Assembly: GCA_023435925.1 (NCBI GenBank)
Contig: JAEZLF010000255.1
Location: forward strand, 1 to 16,557
Length of the DNA stretch: 16,557 bases
Reading direction: 5' to 3'
Source of the DNA: Bacillota bacterium
GTDB taxonomy: Bacteria > Bacillota > Clostridia > Acetivibrionales > DTU013
This document shows, in pieces, positions 6,635 to 13,677 of the stretch; position 1 is the first letter of the stretch, and every line of letters starts with the position of its first letter. The position numbers were made by a program, and so were the translations under genes. The notes under the pieces were generated by a model. The model worked only from the letters and a program-made list of their open reading frames with translations, made no database searches and had not been told where the DNA came from.

Positions 6635-8785
6635 TCAAATCAGCCCCAGCAAACGTACGATATTGGCTGTAATAAAGCAAATTAACAAACCGGCAACGGT
6701 TGGAACCAGAAAAGAGACCAATGTCCACTTCAGACTTTGCGTTTCTTTTTTAATAGTCCAGCAGGTGGTACTACAAGGCCAGTGCATCAGGGAAAATAGC
6801 ATAACACATATTGCTGTCAGCCAGGTCCACCCGTTTGTAACCAACAGCTCTTTCAATAGATTCGGATTATCCAGTTCGATGATGCTTCCTGTTGACATAT
6901 AACTCATGATGATGATCGGAACAACGATCTCATTTGCGGGAAAGCCGAGAATGAAGGCCATCAGGATATAGCCATCCAAACCGAACCATTTTGCAAAGGG
7001 ATCGAGAAAAACTGCACAATGTGCCAACAGACTCAGATCGCCGACATAAATATTTGCCATTATCCATATGATGATCCCTGCGGGTGCAGCTACAGAGGCA
7101 GCACGACCCAGTACGAACAGCGTCCTGTCGAAAATAGACCGAATGATAACCCTTCCTATCTGCGGCTTTCTGTATGGAGGCAATTCTAATGTAAAGGAGG
7201 AGGGTAATCCTTTTAGTATGGTTTTGGAAAGTATTTTTGAAATGAACAGTGTCATCACAATCCCTAAAACAATGACTCCTGTCAACAGCAAAGTGGAAAC
7301 CACCGATTGGAGCGGTTGAACCGCCATACTTGCGAAGAACATTGTAATAATGGCGATCAAGGTTGGGAAACGTCCGTTGCAGGGTACAAAATTATTTGTA
7401 ATAATTGCAATCAAACGCTCTCTTGGCGAATCAATAATCCTGCAGCCGACAATGCCGGCAGCGTTACACCCGAATCCCATGCACATGGTCAGTGCCTGCT
7501 TCCCGTGAGTACAGGCCTTTTTGAAAAAATGATCGAGGTTAAAAGCAACCCTTGGCAGATACCCCAGATCTTCCAGCAAGGTGAATAGCGGAAAGAATAT
7601 GGCCATAGGAGGGAGCATGACAGATACCACCCAGGCCAGGGTTCTGTACATGCCTGTCACAAACAGTCCATGAATCCACGGAGGCGCACCTGCCCAAACA
7701 AATAAAGCGGATAATTGGTCTTCGATCCAGAATAGAAAAGAAGAGATCAATTTCGATGGGTAGTTGGAGCCTGTGATGGTAAGCCAAAAAACTGCAGCAA
7801 GAAGTGCAACCATGATGGGTATTCCAAAAATCCGTGATGTAAGGATGCTATCAATTTTGCGATCTGTATTACTAACGCTTCTCTTGTCAACATGGACAAC
7901 CTTTGAAGCGATTTTCTCAGCAGTACAAACGATCTCTGAAACGATTTTATCTCTGAGGAGGTTATTTTTGATTCCGGCGGCATTTAAAACAGATTGCGCC
8001 TCCTTCAGCTTTGAGATAACGGATATGTGCTGAGTTATATCAAAGCCAAGATACTCAGTTAGTGAATCCAGAAGCTTCTGATCTTCTTCCAGAAGTCTTA
8101 GCGTGACCCATCGGCTGTTCAATCTACCGTTAAGAAGCTCCCTGATAAATGGCTCTACAACCCGAACAGCCTGCTCAATGACATCTTCATAATGAATTCT
8201 TATCGGAAATGGAATCTTTCCTCTATCTGCAATATGATATACAGCATCCATCAGCTCAATCAAACCGCTTCCGCTTCTGGCACTGGTGCCTATGACCGGT
8301 ACACCCAGCAGTGTTGACAGTTCAGCCAGGTCGATCTTTATTCTTTTCCTCTTTGCTTCATCCAGTAAATTCACACATACAACGACATTGGCTGTGATTT
8401 CAATGGCCTGCAAGACTAAATTCAGGTTGCGTTCAAGGCAGGTTGCGTCTGTTACAATAACAGTTGCGTCAGGGTTTCCGAAGCAGACAAAATCTCTGGC
8501 AATTTCTTCTTCGGCTGAATTCGCCATGAGAGAATATGTCCCCGGAATGTCTACTATAATAAAGTCCATATCTCTATGCCGGTACCTGCCTTGTGCGCTG
8601 GATACTGTTTTACCAGGCCAGTTGCCGGTATGCTGGTTAAGGCCTGTTAAACCATTGAATACGGTGCTTTTTCCTACATTTGGGTTGCCTGCCAGAGCAA
8701 CAACCTTTTCATTGGTACCGCTAGGCTCAATCTTGAGCTTGCGTTCCAGTACACTTGAACCTGTGGATTGACTTGTAAGTCCCAT
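6635..8785 (-). CDS. feoB: Ferrous iron transporter FeoB
   Basis: The 716-residue membrane protein imports Fe2+. The N-terminal G domain has all motifs: G1 GNPNVGKST (33-41), G2 threonine in NWPGKTVSS, G3 DIPGTYSL, G4 NLLDEA and G5 GTSARSGSGL. A helical spacer follows, then a multi-span membrane domain with two 'Gate' regions: CMGFGCNAAGIVGCRIID with FVPCNGRFPTL, and FILGFPANEIVVPII. The C-terminus holds WPCSTTCWTIKKET and a last membrane helix. ATG 8785 is chosen with GGGGGT about ten bases before it. A GTG at 8854 would add 23 residues but has no ribosome site and lacks family support. feoA lies 129 bases upstream on the same strand; feoC is not seen. Confidence 0.95.
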   Translation of the reverse strand: MGLTSQSTGSSVLERKLKIEPSGTNEKVVALAGNPNVGKSTVFNGLTGLNQHTGNWPGKTVSSAQGRYRHRDMDFIIVDIPGTYSLMANSAEEEIARDFVCFGNPDATVIVTDATCLERNLNLVLQAIEITANVVVCVNLLDEAKRKRIKIDLAELSTLLGVPVIGTSARSGSGLIELMDAVYHIADRGKIPFPIRIHYEDVIEQAVRVVEPFIRELLNGRLNSRWVTLRLLEEDQKLLDSLTEYLGFDITQHISVISKLKEAQSVLNAAGIKNNLLRDKIVSEIVCTAEKIASKVVHVDKRSVSNTDRKIDSILTSRIFGIPIMVALLAAVFWLTITGSNYPSKLISSFLFWIEDQLSALFVWAGAPPWIHGLFVTGMYRTLAWVVSVMLPPMAIFFPLFTLLEDLGYLPRVAFNLDHFFKKACTHGKQALTMCMGFGCNAAGIVGCRIIDSPRERLIAIITNNFVPCNGRFPTLIAIITMFFASMAVQPLQSVVSTLLLTGVIVLGIVMTLFISKILSKTILKGLPSSFTLELPPYRKPQIGRVIIRSIFDRTLFVLGRAASVAAPAGIIIWIMANIYVGDLSLLAHCAVFLDPFAKWFGLDGYILMAFILGFPANEIVVPIIIMSYMSTGSIIELDNPNLLKELLVTNGWTWLTAICVMLFSLMHWPCSTTCWTIKKETQSLKWTLVSFLVPTVAGLLICFITANIVRLLGLI

Positions 8786-8914
8786 TATGTAAATACCCCC
8801 ATCCGGCACTCTGTCAACCTGGGTTCTATGCATTACCTTCAGTCCAATTTCCACATGACTGTCGTCGTCCCCACAATGTACACCATTGCATATATGGGGC
8901 TGACAGAGTATTGC

Positions 8915-9151
8915 TTATACTTCTACCAGTATTTTCGATGCCTCTTCCGAGCGCAATGCAATTACGGCCCCTCTTATATGGTATGCAACAGGGTCGCCTG
9001 AGGGACTTTTTTGTAAAGCTTCCACCTCAGTATTTGTAATCAGGCCCAGATCGAGCATTCTTCTGCGGGATGCACCGTCGGATGTAAGCTCCTTTACTCT
9101 TGCTCTTTTACCAAGGGGCAGAGAATTCAGCGGAATCATTTTTTCATCCAT
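8915..9151 (-). CDS. feoA: FeoA, SH3-like partner of the iron transporter
   Basis: The 78-residue protein is the usual size of FeoA, a small cytosolic SH3-fold protein needed for FeoB activity. It shows the PLNSLPLGKRARVKEL start, the SRRRMLDLGLITNTEVEAL core and the C-terminal DPVAYHIRGAVIALRSEEASKILV strand pair. The ATG at 9151 follows GGAGGT (minus strand, near 9158-9163). It is the first gene of the leftward feo unit and is divergent from the DtxR/MntR-family regulator at 9291. Confidence 0.93.
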   Translation of the reverse strand: MDEKMIPLNSLPLGKRARVKELTSDGASRRRMLDLGLITNTEVEALQKSPSGDPVAYHIRGAVIALRSEEASKILVEV

Positions 9152-9185
9152 GGATTGTTACCTCCGTTAACGATTATGTTTATTG

Positions 9186-9214
9186 ATTATTTAGACAAAG
9201 TTAGTGGTGTGCAA
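9186..9214 (-). promoter_or_regulatory. Probable feoA promoter with possible regulator half-sites
   Basis: On the minus strand TTGCAC (9209-9214), a 17-base spacer and AATAAT (9186-9191) make a plausible promoter for feoAB. On the plus strand the spacer contains TTAG twice (9191-9194, 9201-9204), and GTTAG (9200-9204) is mirrored by CTAAC at 9230-9234. TTAG/CTAA half-sites are common in DtxR/MntR-family operators, so this is a candidate site for the divergent regulator. The site is imperfect and the assignment is weak. Confidence 0.4.
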
Positions 9215-9290
9215 TTTTTTTTCTCTACCCTAACATATGAAAAATAAAATCAAAATGTTACGAATATAAATAAACTGGGAGTTGTGATAG

Positions 9291-9773
9291 ATGATGGAAA
9301 ATGAATTTCATACGGTCCGAGGGTACCAGCTTCTGGAACAGAATAAGAAAATGTTGACCTCTGCGATGGAGGATTATCTTGAAATGATTTACAGAAACAG
9401 TCTGCAGGATGGTTACCTGCGTATGAACAAACTGGCTGATTTGCTGAATGTCAGGGCATCCTCAGCTTCCAAAATGGCACAGAAGCTTGGGGAATTAGGA
9501 TTGCTGAACTATGAAAGGTATGGAATTGTTATATTAACACAGAACGGAAAGGAGATCGGTGAGTTTCTGTTAAACAGGCATAATATTATTGAAAGGTTCC
9601 TCAAGAATATAGGAATGGGAGATAATATACTTACAGAGACAGAGCTTATTGAACATAATATCAGCTCTGATACGTTGAAATGTATTGATTTGCTAAACCT
9701 GTTCCTGAGTGAAAACAAAGAGTGGATGGAGGCGTTCGAAAAGTTTAAGCAAAAGAAATTACTGACTCCCTAG
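9291..9773 (+). CDS. DtxR/MntR-family metal-dependent transcription regulator
   Basis: The 160-residue protein has an N-terminal winged helix (about 20-90, with NKLADLLNVRASSASKMAQKLGELGLLNYERYG) and a metal-binding dimerisation domain (about 90-150). No C-terminal SH3 domain is present, as in MntR. Aligned to B. subtilis MntR, the ligand positions are D28, E31, H97, E118, E121 and H122. DtxR/IdeR would have Met and Cys at the first and fourth of these. The set therefore looks like MntR (Mn2+), yet the gene is divergent from feoAB, which points to iron control. Either metal is possible. The start is ATG 9291 or 9294, with CTGGGAG at 9275-9281. The first 20 residues form an extension before the usual MntR start. 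Confidence 0.88.
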   Translation: MMENEFHTVRGYQLLEQNKKMLTSAMEDYLEMIYRNSLQDGYLRMNKLADLLNVRASSASKMAQKLGELGLLNYERYGIVILTQNGKEIGEFLLNRHNIIERFLKNIGMGDNILTETELIEHNISSDTLKCIDLLNLFLSENKEWMEAFEKFKQKKLLTP

Positions 9774-9814
9774 GAAATGACTGATACATGAACATAATTC
9801 ACTGGAATAAAAGT

Positions 9815-9851
9815 AAAAGTGCCGCATGAGGGAGCAGCACTTTTTGCTTTT
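9815..9851. terminator. Bidirectional intrinsic terminator
   Basis: AAAAGTGC (9815-9822) pairs with GCACTTTT (9837-9844), with an inner GC/GC pair, and a T-rich run to 9851 follows. The A-run at the other end lets it serve both the regulator gene (rightward) and the coat gene (leftward), which converge here. Confidence 0.75.
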
Positions 9852-9857
9852 CAAATC

Positions 9858-10319
9858 TTATTGGACCTGATACATCCCTTTGCTCACCATATACTGAGAG
9901 ATTGCTTCTCCATGCTTTTGTTCTTCCTTCTGTATATGATTGAGTATATCGCGAACGTTTGTGTCCCTGAATTCAAAAATCGTTGTATCATACGTCCCTG
10001 AGACATATTTCTCAGTCATTAACAAGTCTGTGCATATGTCCTTGTCCGAAAAGTTAAACCCTTTGGTCTGTGTGGTATTCAACTGTGGACTGGGGGTTTT
10101 ATTCTGCTGTTGGTTCATATCCGGTACGATACCGTTTAGCAATTGGTTGACCGTATCAAGATGGGTTTTTTCCACTTGTCCATTTGCCTTACATATCTGT
10201 TTTAGCTGGTCATCCTGAGCCAGATTTGCATAGTTGGCATACTTTTCTATACATAGTTGTTCATGGCTTTTCTGATCCTCCAGCAGCATTCTTTCTTTTT
10301 GTGTTAAAGCTATTGTCAA
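9858..10319 (-). CDS. CotF-like spore coat protein
   Basis: The 153-residue protein has an N-terminal helical region with LTQKERMLLEDQKSHEQLCIEKYANYANLAQD and a C-terminal region (KDICTDLLMTEKYVSGTYDTTIFEF, then LNHIQKEEQKHGEAISQYM). Both are typical of coat F domain proteins, which have a ferritin-like helical fold and sit in the spore coat. A poly-Q/N, proline-rich linker joins the halves. The TTG start at 10319 is chosen because GGAGGTG (minus strand, 10327-10333) lies seven bases upstream. The frame extends further, but without a better site. Its presence implies an endospore-forming host. The exact role in the coat is not known. Confidence 0.85.
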   Translation of the reverse strand: MTIALTQKERMLLEDQKSHEQLCIEKYANYANLAQDDQLKQICKANGQVEKTHLDTVNQLLNGIVPDMNQQQNKTPSPQLNTTQTKGFNFSDKDICTDLLMTEKYVSGTYDTTIFEFRDTNVRDILNHIQKEEQKHGEAISQYMVSKGMYQVQ

Positions 10320-10472
10320 AATAATACACCTCCTCTCCTTAATTTGTTCAACTTCCAATTTTTTATACTGTTGCTGTAAAATTTAACTGAAAATATCGAA
10401 AGCTCTTATGGAGTGCAACATTTCCGCCGGCAGGACAGAGAGCAGGAAAACAAGCATAGCAGAAAATTTGCC

Positions 10473-10501
10473 TTGACTGTGCATCGATGATGTATTAAAA
10501 T
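10473..10501 (+). promoter_or_regulatory. Promoter of the tRNA-Ala gene
   Basis: TTGACT (10473-10478), a 17-base spacer and TAAAAT (10496-10501) stand 18 bases before the tRNA, the usual arrangement for a single tRNA transcription unit. Confidence 0.65.
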
Positions 10502-10519
10502 AGGTATGCACATGAATCT

Positions 10520-10595
<76 letters not shown>

Positions 10596-10602
10596 AGAAA
10601 TG

Positions 10603-10643
10603 GAAATATCATTGTCCGAAAGGATGATGGTATTTCTATTTTT
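10603..10643 (+). terminator. Intrinsic terminator of tRNA-Ala
   Basis: A 15-bp stem (10603-10617 with 10622-10636, including three G-U pairs) closes on a GAAA tetraloop at 10618-10621. It is followed by TATTTTT (10637-10643). Confidence 0.85.
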
Positions 10644-10700
10644 CATGCTCTGTAAATGGGGGGATCGAACCTAGCGGCTTCGAGCATAAAGAAAATATGC
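10644..10700 (-). other. Degenerate tRNA 3'-end-like fragment
   Basis: On the minus strand this stretch reads like the 3' part of a tRNA, with AGGTTCGATCCCCCCAT in place of a T-arm and acceptor end. GGGGGATCGAACC (10659-10671) is an exact inverted copy of 13 bases of the nearby tRNA-Ala (10571-10583). The stem pairing is broken, so it is not a working tRNA. The rest of the 320-base gap 10596-10915 holds the tRNA terminator, an AT-rich stretch with nothing I recognise, and the region before the next gene. Confidence 0.35.
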
Positions 10701-10915
10701 TAAACGCACATTTATAGCAATGAAGTGCCGATGGCTGCCTTGATCTGTTCCGGTTTTGAAAAAATATCGCAACTAAGACATAAGTAGTATATAATGGCAT
10801 ATATTGATAAGATGTAACTTTATTCAAACACGTATCACGAAAGAACACTGAAGTTTAATTAGTGATTGACGATAATTAAATAAGTAATACAAGTATAGCT
10901 CAAGAGGAGAATCGT

Positions 10916-12067
10916 ATGAGTAAGGTAGTAATACTGGAATGCAAAAATTATGAACTGGAAACCGTAATTGAAAGAATTAATGCTGCAGTAGAAATTCTAG
11001 GCGGTTGGGATAAATTTGTTAAGCCACAGGATAAAGTGCTCCTTAAGGTGAATCTAATCGGACCTAAGTCTTCCGAGTCTGCTGCGGTAACGCACGCTGA
11101 ATTTGTCAGAGCGCTGGTAAGAATACTGAAGGGTAGGAACTGCACTGTATGGATCGGTGACAGCTCAGGGGGAGCTATAGCAGGCATAGCACCCACTGCG
11201 CAGAGCTTCAGGGTTGCTGGGTACGAGCGGGTTGCGGAGGAAGAAGGAGCAGAAATCAAGAATTTCGACCGCGAAGGCGTGACCTGTGTACAACCGGAAA
11301 GTCGGTGTGAAGAAACGATGCATATCGCAAAGCCAATGTTTGATGCTGACGTAGTGATTAATTTGCCAAAATTGAAAACACACTCGGCACAGATATTTTC
11401 CGGAGCAGTGAAAAATGTATTCGGATGCATACCAGGGCTCAAGAAGGCAAAATATCATAAAATGGCTCCCGATCCAAGCGATTTTGGGCAAATCATCTGC
11501 GATATCCACAAAGCAACTAAGATCAAGCTTCACATCATGGACGGGATTCTGGCAATGCAGGGAGAAGGACCGACAGCAGGCAGCGTTTATCAGGCTGACA
11601 AAATTCTCATCAGTGAAGATCCATTGGCATTGGATACCGTGGCGGCAAAAATGATGGGGATGGATGTTGATGATATACCGATACTGGAAACGGCCCGGAA
11701 ACGGAATCTGGGAGAAGGTTGCTTAAAAAACATTACACTTGAAGGTGATTATAAACAAGTCCCCAGATTAGATCGGTTTAAGCTGCCTAGGAGTTTTAGG
11801 GGGTCAAAGAAGCGCAATAGTAAAGCATTGTTGAGCGTGATCGAATTTTTCAGAACACACCCCAGAATCAATCCCGACAAATGCAAGAAATGCAATATGT
11901 GTGTGGAAAGCTGTCCGGTACAGGCAATTGACAGGGATACGAAGCAGATTGATTATAAAACCTGTATAGAATGTATGTGTTGTCATGAGTTATGCATGTT
12001 CAAGGCTGTAGAGCTTAAGAATGATAATGCGGTAGCGGGCTTGATATCAGGTTTTTTCAGGAAATAG
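10916..12067 (+). CDS. DUF362 protein fused to a two-cluster ferredoxin domain
   Basis: The 383-residue protein starts with a DUF362 domain (about 35-260). Recognisable parts are LKVNLIGP, WIGDSSGG, NLPKLKTHSAQIFSGAVKNVFGCIPG, the histidine-containing KYHKMAPDPSDFGQII, and MDGILAMQGEGPTAGS. It ends with a bacterial ferredoxin domain: C323-x2-C326-x2-C329-x3-C333-P and C350-x2-C353-x2-C356-x3-C360, for two 4Fe-4S clusters. Between them is a basic linker (FKLPRSFRGSKKRNSK). DUF362-ferredoxin proteins are common in anaerobes; their reaction is unknown and redox work is inferred. The ATG at 10916 follows AAGAGGAG (10900-10907). A possible TTGACG lies at 10866-10871, but its -10 is unclear. C355 is an extra cysteine inside the second cluster motif. 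Confidence 0.85.
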   Translation: MSKVVILECKNYELETVIERINAAVEILGGWDKFVKPQDKVLLKVNLIGPKSSESAAVTHAEFVRALVRILKGRNCTVWIGDSSGGAIAGIAPTAQSFRVAGYERVAEEEGAEIKNFDREGVTCVQPESRCEETMHIAKPMFDADVVINLPKLKTHSAQIFSGAVKNVFGCIPGLKKAKYHKMAPDPSDFGQIICDIHKATKIKLHIMDGILAMQGEGPTAGSVYQADKILISEDPLALDTVAAKMMGMDVDDIPILETARKRNLGEGCLKNITLEGDYKQVPRLDRFKLPRSFRGSKKRNSKALLSVIEFFRTHPRINPDKCKKCNMCVESCPVQAIDRDTKQIDYKTCIECMCCHELCMFKAVELKNDNAVAGLISGFFRK

Positions 12068-12104
12068 CGCCCATAACAGAACATTGCGAATTTTTCATAT
12101 ATAC

Positions 12105-12626
12105 TTATATGATTCGATTTCTTAATGCTTTAATCTCTTCATTGCTTAATCCTAATACTGTTAGAAAATGTTCATGAAGTTCCGGTGACTGTTTTTCAAA
12201 TTCATTATGCCATTGATCCCTTTTATCTAAATCTATTTCAGCATAACTGATTATTTTTTCTATCGTTTTCGCATCTTCATTTTTAAAGTTCCTTATAGCA
12301 AATGTCTCGCTCAAAATGCTGATGATCTGTTTTTGATACTTCCTTAATGTTTCAATCTCTAAATTCAGTTCACCTAGCCTTTTCATCAGCTTGCCGGAAA
12401 CAACCAGTTCTTCAGTGCCAAGTAGACTGCTGATTTGATTTAGTGGTACACCTGCGTTTTTTAGAATGAATATCTGTTTTAAACGAGTAATATCTTCTTG
12501 GCTATATAAACGATATCCTGCTGCACTTCTTGAAGCTGGGCTAAGAAGTCCGATTTTTTCATAGTAAAGAAGCGTCGTTCTTGAGATTGCAAACATTTTT
12601 GACACTTTTCCAACGGATGATGCCAT
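12105..12626 (-). CDS. MerR-family transcription regulator
   Basis: The 173-residue protein has a MerR-type winged helix at the N-terminus: VGKVSKMFAISRTTLLYYEKIGLLSP, then SAAGYRLYSQEDITRLKQIFILKNAGVPLNQI. A coiled coil follows (about 80-115), then a C-terminal segment ending SPELHEHFLTVLGLSNEEIKAL. It has no cysteine, so a thiol- or metal-cysteine sensor such as MerR/CueR is excluded; a small-molecule or stress signal is more likely. ATG 12626 is chosen with TTGGAG eight bases upstream; GTG 12635 is too close to that site. It is divergent from a hydrolase gene with a MerR-type promoter between them, so it probably controls that gene and itself. Confidence 0.88.
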   Translation of the reverse strand: MASSVGKVSKMFAISRTTLLYYEKIGLLSPASRSAAGYRLYSQEDITRLKQIFILKNAGVPLNQISSLLGTEELVVSGKLMKRLGELNLEIETLRKYQKQIISILSETFAIRNFKNEDAKTIEKIISYAEIDLDKRDQWHNEFEKQSPELHEHFLTVLGLSNEEIKALRNRII

Positions 12627-12653
12627 ATGAATCACTCCAACAATTTTTATTCC

Positions 12654-12684
12654 TTGACCTGTCTATTACTTTACAGTTTATACT
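12654..12684 (+). promoter_or_regulatory. MerR-type promoter with 19-bp spacer
   Basis: TTGACC (12654-12659) and TATACT (12679-12684) are separated by 19 bases, the over-long spacing typical of promoters activated by MerR-family proteins through DNA distortion. A dyad with CTGT (12659-12662) and ACAG (12673-12676) is centred within the spacer. It drives the hydrolase gene and is the expected binding site of the divergent MerR protein. Confidence 0.65.
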
Positions 12685-12714
12685 TGTTTCATTACTTTGA
12701 AAAGGAGATTTCAT

Positions 12715-13482
12715 ATGAAAATATTTGAGGAAAAGAAAATAATGAAAGATATCCCTATAATAGTTTGCAGAAGAGATGATGGCTGCAAAAAACCTCTTGT
12801 TATTATCAGTCATGGCTTTACCGGCAGTAAGGAAGACATTAAAAAGAAAGGTTATTTAGAGGAATTGGCGGAATCAGGTTATTTTGCAGTAGCTATTGAT
12901 AATAGACTTCATGGTGACAGACCAGAGCCCAATTTTCGTACAGCTGTAATCGATTCTTTCGGCAAGGTTAATTTGCTTGTATTAAGAGAGGCAATTAAGA
13001 AAACGGCCGATGATGTTAAATTACTGATCGATGAGTTATCCGTTATTGAAGATGTCGAGGAAGATAAAATTGCAGTGATTGGCGTCTCAATGGGTGGTTT
13101 TGTTACATTTAGAGCTATTGTTATTGATGATAGAATCAAGGTGGGCATTCCAATTATCAGTTCTCCTTATTGGGATGATATACCAGGTGACATTCCTATC
13201 GTGAATAATGAAATAACAGAAATTGAATTGAATTCGCTTTCTGTGAAATATCAACCTTCGCAACATTTAGATAAGTTTTATCCAACCGCTCTTTTATTGC
13301 AGATTGGTGATAAAGATATGCATTACGACATTAATAAAGTTAAGAATTTTTACAATGAACTGAAAAATTTCTATTGCGATTCTCCCGAAAAATTAAGATT
13401 AATTATTTATCCAAATACAAAGCATGAACTTAAGCAGGAAATGTGGGAACAAGCGTTAAAATGGTTAAAAGGCAACTTCTGA
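12715..13482 (+). CDS. Alpha/beta hydrolase (YitV-like esterase/peptidase fold)
   Basis: The 255-residue protein shows an oxyanion-hole segment ISHGFTGSKED, the nucleophile elbow GVSMGG with S125, an acid in LQIGDKDMHYD (D199 or D201) and the catalytic histidine H237 in NTKHELK. The FAVAIDNRLHGDRPEP stretch resembles B. subtilis YitV and other small prolyl-oligopeptidase-like esterases. There is no signal peptide, so it should be cytosolic. The substrate is unknown; it could detoxify an ester or lactone sensed by the divergent MerR protein. The ATG at 12715 has AAAGGAG (12701-12707) seven bases upstream. The upstream in-frame TTG at 12697 lies before the ribosome site and is rejected. Confidence 0.85.
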   Translation: MKIFEEKKIMKDIPIIVCRRDDGCKKPLVIISHGFTGSKEDIKKKGYLEELAESGYFAVAIDNRLHGDRPEPNFRTAVIDSFGKVNLLVLREAIKKTADDVKLLIDELSVIEDVEEDKIAVIGVSMGGFVTFRAIVIDDRIKVGIPIISSPYWDDIPGDIPIVNNEITEIELNSLSVKYQPSQHLDKFYPTALLLQIGDKDMHYDINKVKNFYNELKNFYCDSPEKLRLIIYPNTKHELKQEMWEQALKWLKGNF

Positions 13483-13500
13483 ATATTTTACAATGAATGA

Positions 13501-13545
13501 GATCGAACCTGACGGCCTTCACATTGCAATGGTAAGAGACCACAG
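13501..13545 (-). other. Degenerate tRNA-like fragment (TGC anticodon-loop type)
   Basis: On the minus strand this reads ACC-ATTGCAA-TGTG, which fits an anticodon loop with TGC in the middle, followed by AAGGCCGTCAGGTTCGATC, which fits a variable loop and T-loop. Stem pairing is poor and the acceptor end is missing, so it is not functional. It shares about 18 of 20 bases, with gaps, with 10663-10681 in the same orientation. Confidence 0.35.
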
Positions 13546-13588
13546 AATTATTAAACGTGGCAATTGAAATGATGGTAAAAAAATTCTC

Positions 13589-13616
13589 TTGCACTTATAA
13601 AAAAATCTGTTATTAT
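13589..13616 (+). promoter_or_regulatory. Promoter of the CoA-disulfide reductase-rhodanese gene
   Basis: TTGCAC (13589-13594), a 16-base spacer and TATTAT (13611-13616) fit sigma-A. The -10 element overlaps the left arm of the palindrome at 13614-13636, so binding there should block transcription. Confidence 0.6.
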
Positions 13617-13636
13617 ATACCCGACGGGGGTATATA
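13614..13636. promoter_or_regulatory. CsoR/CstR-type palindromic operator
   Basis: TATATACCC (13614-13622), five bases, and GGGTATATA (13628-13636) form a perfect 9-5-9 inverted repeat. ATACCC...GGGTAT palindromes are typical operators of the CsoR/CstR/RcnR family. CstR in S. aureus represses sulfide-handling genes, including rhodanese and CoA-reductase-like ones. No csoR/cstR gene is in the window, so the regulator would have to be encoded elsewhere. Confidence 0.65.
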
Positions 13637-13677
13637 GGTAGTAACAAATTTGACTTGACTATTTGGAGGGGAAAAAC

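Noticed and set aside
8286..8771. 161-codon plus-strand frame inside feoB
   Set aside because: It lies opposite the conserved G domain of FeoB and has a low-complexity, non-protein-like composition.
8786..8854. Longer FeoB from GTG 8854
   Set aside because: No ribosome site is seen and the extra 23 residues are not FeoB-like. ATG 8785 is already earlier than the G domain needs.
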